Under the pieces are notes generated by a model. That model was given only the letters and a program-made list of their open reading frames with translations, ran no database searches and was not told the DNA's origin. Positions 61,465 through 64,000 of a stretch of DNA of 64,000 nt are shown here, piece after piece (the stretch's first letter is position 1; every line of letters starts with the position of its first letter). A program made the position numbers and the translations under genes. This DNA is from Propioniciclava flava (GTDB lineage Bacteria > Actinomycetota > Actinomycetes > Propionibacteriales > Propionibacteriaceae): assembly GCF_004126535.1 (NCBI RefSeq), contig NZ_PPCV01000003.1, positions 62,001-126,000 of the forward strand. The letters are read 5' to 3'.

Positions 61465-61668
61465 ATGGACGCCATGGTCGCCCGCTATCTCATCTCCTAT
61501 CCGTGCCAGGACGCCTGCGGCACGGTCGAGACCGACGAGCGCGTGGATGGTGCGCCCGTCTACCGGTGTCCGGGCTGCGATTCAGAGTGGTTCGAACTCC
61601 ATGAGCGCACCGTCGCCGCGCCCGGACCCAGCGACCCGCAGCGGGGATCCGCACCCACCGCGCCCTGA
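61465..61668 (+). CDS. Small zinc-ribbon-like protein
   Basis: 67 residues from ATG 61465 (61474 possible). CQDACGTVETDERVDG then YRCPGCDSEWFEL gives C-x3-C ... C-x2-C, a rubredoxin/zinc-ribbon-like knuckle pair. The Pro/Ala tail is coded by the first copy of a 42-bp tandem repeat. Divergent from the carboxylase gene. Function unknown. Confidence 0.6.
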   Translation: MDAMVARYLISYPCQDACGTVETDERVDGAPVYRCPGCDSEWFELHERTVAAPGPSDPQRGSAPTAP

Positions 61669-61708
61669 CCTAGCGACCCGCAGCCGGGATCCGCGCCCGC
61701 CGCCCCCT
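61625..61708. repeat. 42-bp tandem repeat across convergent gene ends
   Basis: 61625-61666 and 61667-61708 are copies with few differences (gacccagcgacccgcagc versus gacctagcgacccgcagc). Copy 1 codes for the tail of the zinc-ribbon protein; copy 2 contains its stop and codes, on the other strand, for the tail and stop of the TspO-like gene. A tandem duplication has thus shaped both C-termini. Confidence 0.75.
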
Positions 61709-62455
61709 GACCGCCACGGCGGCGACCAGGATCACTGCCGCCGCAGCCACAGCAACCACCCCGACCACGGTCGAGGCCGGTGCGGCGGTGAGGCGACCGA
61801 CCGCGATCCAGACCATCGCCCAGGCCATGGCCGCCGCCACCGAAATGCGTCCGCCCAGACGCAGCGCGAAGACGACCCCCAGCAGCGCACCGACGGCGAG
61901 GATGCCGATCGCCCAGACTTGGCCCTGCTCCAGGGGCGGGTTAACCCCGGACGCCACCAGCGCCGCAGTGACGTTGGCGATGGTCGCGACGCTGACCCAG
62001 CCGAGATACAGACCAAACACCCCATCCAGCAGCACGCCCTCAGTGGCCGTGCGGGCCGGAGACTCACTCAGCCGCGCCATCACCTCACCGAGGGTGAGCG
62101 CTAGCGCGGCGATCACCACGACGCTGACCCACACCCACCCCACCTGGGTGACCAGGAGCCAGGCGCCGTTGAGGAGCATCGAGACGGCTGCCAACCACCA
62201 GATGCGATCGGCCCGCCCCGAGTGCCGCGCCGCAGGCAGCCACTGCCACGCAACGTAAGCGAACAGGCCGAGGTAGATCACCGACCAGATCGAGAAGGCG
62301 GGCGAGGCGGGAGTCACCAGCGTGGCGTCGGCGGCGAAGGCACCGCCCGAGCTTTGCTCGACCCGCTGCCCGATCACCCCGAAGCCGTACAGCGTCCCCA
62401 GCACCATGAACACGGCGCTGATCGTCACCAGCACCCGGCGCACTGTTGCGGACAT
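61670..62455 (-). CDS. TspO/MBR-like tryptophan-rich membrane protein
   Basis: 261 residues from ATG 62455 (AAGGAGAGAGGAG upstream). Seven or so membrane segments; PASPAFSIWSVIYLGLFAYV matches the conserved second segment of TspO-like proteins, and Trp is abundant (WWLAAVSMLLNGAWLLVTQV, WVWVSVVVI). True TspO has five segments and about 160 residues; this is the longer relative with extra C-terminal segments. Ligand unknown (porphyrin or lipid in TspO). Confidence 0.7.
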   Translation of the reverse strand: MSATVRRVLVTISAVFMVLGTLYGFGVIGQRVEQSSGGAFAADATLVTPASPAFSIWSVIYLGLFAYVAWQWLPAARHSGRADRIWWLAAVSMLLNGAWLLVTQVGWVWVSVVVIAALALTLGEVMARLSESPARTATEGVLLDGVFGLYLGWVSVATIANVTAALVASGVNPPLEQGQVWAIGILAVGALLGVVFALRLGGRISVAAAMAWAMVWIAVGRLTAAPASTVVGVVAVAAAAVILVAAVAVRGRRARIPAAGR

Positions 62456-62684
62456 GACCGCTCCTCTCTCCTTGGCCGTGCACGGTGCCGGCCGAGCACC
62501 TCCACCCTGCCCGGTGATGAGGCTGTTGACCACCGTCAGCACGACTCCACAGCGCAAGACTCCCAGGAGGCCAGCTCCATGCGCCACTCTTGTCGCAGGC
62601 GAAGAACCACGGCCCCTCTCGCGTGGTGTACGACGCCGGGTCACCTCCGCCCGGCGGCGCAATCGCGCTCAGGGCGCCACCGCG

Positions 62685-63575
62685 TTAGGGCAGCCAGTAG
62701 CCGGGATCGGCGACGGAGGCGTCGTAGTAGGCCAGCAGCGCGGCCGAATCGGCGGCGTCCAGGCCGCGGGAACGCAGCCAGCGATGCACCTCCGCGGACG
62801 CGGCGGTCAGCGGCACCGGGACGCCCGCCCCGCGAGCTGCTTCGGTGGCCCCGTCGAGGTCCTTGATCATGTTGCCGATGCGTCCGGTGACGGTCGGGTC
62901 AGCGGTGGCGAACTTGACGAAGAACTCCTGCAACAACGGAGAATCGGCGCGCCCGCCACTGAGCGCACCGCGCACCACCTCGGGATCCAGGCCGCTAGCT
63001 CGGACCAGCCCAGAAACTTCGGCCAGAGCGTTCATGGCGGTACCGACGATGATCTGGTTGAGGAGCTTCACCGTCTGCCCGGCCCCCGACGGGCCGCAAG
63101 GGGTGATGCGTGCGGCCAGCGCCGAGAGCACCTCCGAGGCACGCGTCACCGCGTCCTGCGTGCCACCGAGCATCAGCGTGAGCGTCCCGGCCAGGGCCGC
63201 CGGGGCGCCCCCCGACAGCGGGGAATCCACCCAGGCATGCCCGGCGTCAGCGGCACGGCGCGCGAACCGCTTCGTGGCTCCCGGATCGATAGAGGACATG
63301 TCGATCACCAGCACCGGGGTGTCCCCTGTGGCAGCGCCGTGCGCGCCGAAGGCGGCCACCTCGACGATGGGCGCGTTGGGAAGCGACAAGATCACCACGC
63401 CGCTCGCGGCGGCTGCCGCGGGCGTGGCTGCCGCCTGGGCGCCTGCCTCGACGGCTCGCGCGACGGCGTCCGGGTTCACGTCGAAGGCGGCCACCTCGTG
63501 GCCCGTCTCCAACAGGCGCGTGAGGATCGCCGTCCCCATCACGCCGAGCCCTACCAGTCCGATCGTGCCTGCCAT
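62685..63575 (-). CDS. NAD(P)-dependent beta-hydroxyacid dehydrogenase
   Basis: 296 residues. GxGxxG start GLVGLGVMGTAILTRL, substrate-binding DSPLSGGAPAALAGTLTLML and catalytic Lys near 170 in GAGQTVKLLNQIIVGT. Family includes 3-hydroxyisobutyrate and tartronate-semialdehyde reductases. Exact substrate unclear; no pathway neighbours. Confidence 0.9.
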   Translation of the reverse strand: MAGTIGLVGLGVMGTAILTRLLETGHEVAAFDVNPDAVARAVEAGAQAAATPAAAAASGVVILSLPNAPIVEVAAFGAHGAATGDTPVLVIDMSSIDPGATKRFARRAADAGHAWVDSPLSGGAPAALAGTLTLMLGGTQDAVTRASEVLSALAARITPCGPSGAGQTVKLLNQIIVGTAMNALAEVSGLVRASGLDPEVVRGALSGGRADSPLLQEFFVKFATADPTVTGRIGNMIKDLDGATEAARGAGVPVPLTAASAEVHRWLRSRGLDAADSAALLAYYDASVADPGYWLP

Positions 63576-63650
63576 ATCGCCCCCGTCGTCGCGTTGTCGG
63601 TGGGCCTCATCGTCGCAGACAGGACGCGGCCCCGGGCCGGGAGCGTCTGG

Positions 63651-64000
63651 TCAACGGACGCCGGGCCCCGCCAGCAGTCCGGCTCGTTCAGCGAGGACGG
63701 CGACGCCGACGCGATTACCTACGCCGAGCTTCTGTTGTACCGAGCCGAGATGCTGCTTGACGGTCGCCGGGGACATGTACAGCCTTTCCCCGATCACCGC
63801 GTTGGTCAGGCCGTGTCCCGTCGCGACGGCTACCTCACGTTCGCGTTCGGTGAGCGTCCCCATCAGGGCGAGGGCGGCCCGTCGCGCTGCATCGTCACGG
63901 CGTCCGACATGGTCGAGCAACTGGCGCGTGCTGCGGGGAGACAGGACTGCGTCGCCCTGCATCACTGCCCTGATCGCTCCCACGATCTCCAGCGGGGCAG
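63651..64000 (-). CDS. LuxR-type response regulator, C-terminal part (5' cut by window edge)
   Basis: The frame stays open to the window edge, reading APLEIVGAIRAVMQGDAVLS before the HTH: LTEREREVAVATGHGLTNA then MSPATVKQHLGSVQQKLGVG. The linker fits a NarL/FixJ response regulator whose receiver domain lies beyond 64000. It ends AGPGVR. Confidence 0.88.
   Translation of the reverse strand, partial: APLEIVGAIRAVMQGDAVLSPRSTRQLLDHVGRRDDAARRAALALMGTLTEREREVAVATGHGLTNAVIGERLYMSPATVKQHLGSVQQKLGVGNRVGVAVLAERAGLLAGPGVR

Overview
The window is GC-rich, densely packed bacterial DNA with many 1-14 bp gene overlaps and GTG/TTG starts. A TadA partner protein, a probable mycothiol-type PIG-L deacetylase, PadR and PucR regulators, an LPxTG surface protein and a CueP-type copper lipoprotein point to an actinobacterium (Actinomycetota). 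Gene content fits a Propionibacteriaceae-like lineage, but that rank is a guess. No rRNA, CRISPR array or intact transposon was seen; there is one tRNA (Ser, CGA).

Layout. 1-6125: the end of a beta-propeller protein, a GT4 glycosyltransferase, and a lipid-type operon: an epimerase/MBL-fold fusion, an adenylate-forming enzyme and a KAS III/OleA-like thiolase. A ~650 bp segment with one unknown gene has been inserted between the last two and has duplicated the tail of the upstream gene. 6300-12387: a PucR regulator and a ketone-body operon (CoA-transferase A and B, GntP permease, 3-hydroxybutyrate dehydrogenase, thiolase) able to turn 3-hydroxybutyrate or acetoacetate into acetyl-CoA. 12581-15498: a malate/lactate dehydrogenase relative coupled to an ACT protein, and an MFS transporter. 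About 15600-21700 is a decayed, visibly more A/T-rich island: a frameshifted peptidoglycan-binding/DUF1906 protein, a Tat-type secreted protein with a partial second copy, a membrane protein, an IS630 remnant, a small peptidoglycan-binding protein and a frameshifted lipoprotein.

21747-30908: a rifampicin-phosphotransferase-like enzyme with an alpha/beta hydrolase, a broken small gene, an asymmetric heterodimeric ABC exporter, a tiny membrane protein and a HAD phosphatase. 30905-36191: a HerA-like ATPase, a LytR_C protein, a K+/H+ antiporter, the stump of a DASS carboxylate transporter beside a GntR regulator and a perfect 16-bp palindrome, and an S4 RNA-binding protein. 36331-42177: a beta-phosphoglucomutase/GH65 phosphorylase pair, tRNA-Ser, a YdcF fragment, tadA with its partner protein, and upp. 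42254-46247: a doubly broken sortase-anchored surface protein and a PadR/DUF1648/CPBP-protease operon. 46434-55747: housekeeping and transport genes (GNAT, GDPD, DUF885, Gfo/Idh/MocA, PIG-L, AAE exchanger with a FadR-type regulator, ribokinase) and a CueP lipoprotein behind a probable CsoR box. 55744-64000: a 1,834-residue single-chain biotin-dependent carboxylase, a zinc-ribbon protein, a TspO-like protein, a beta-hydroxyacid dehydrogenase and the end of a LuxR-type regulator.

The most unusual points are the epimerase-MBL fusion in an Ole-like cluster, the interrupted stop/start overlap with a duplicated gene tail, the single-chain carboxylase, the ABC exporter whose two ATP sites are distributed so that only one can work, and several genes broken by one visible lesion each. 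Functions are assigned by reading motifs; no database search was possible.
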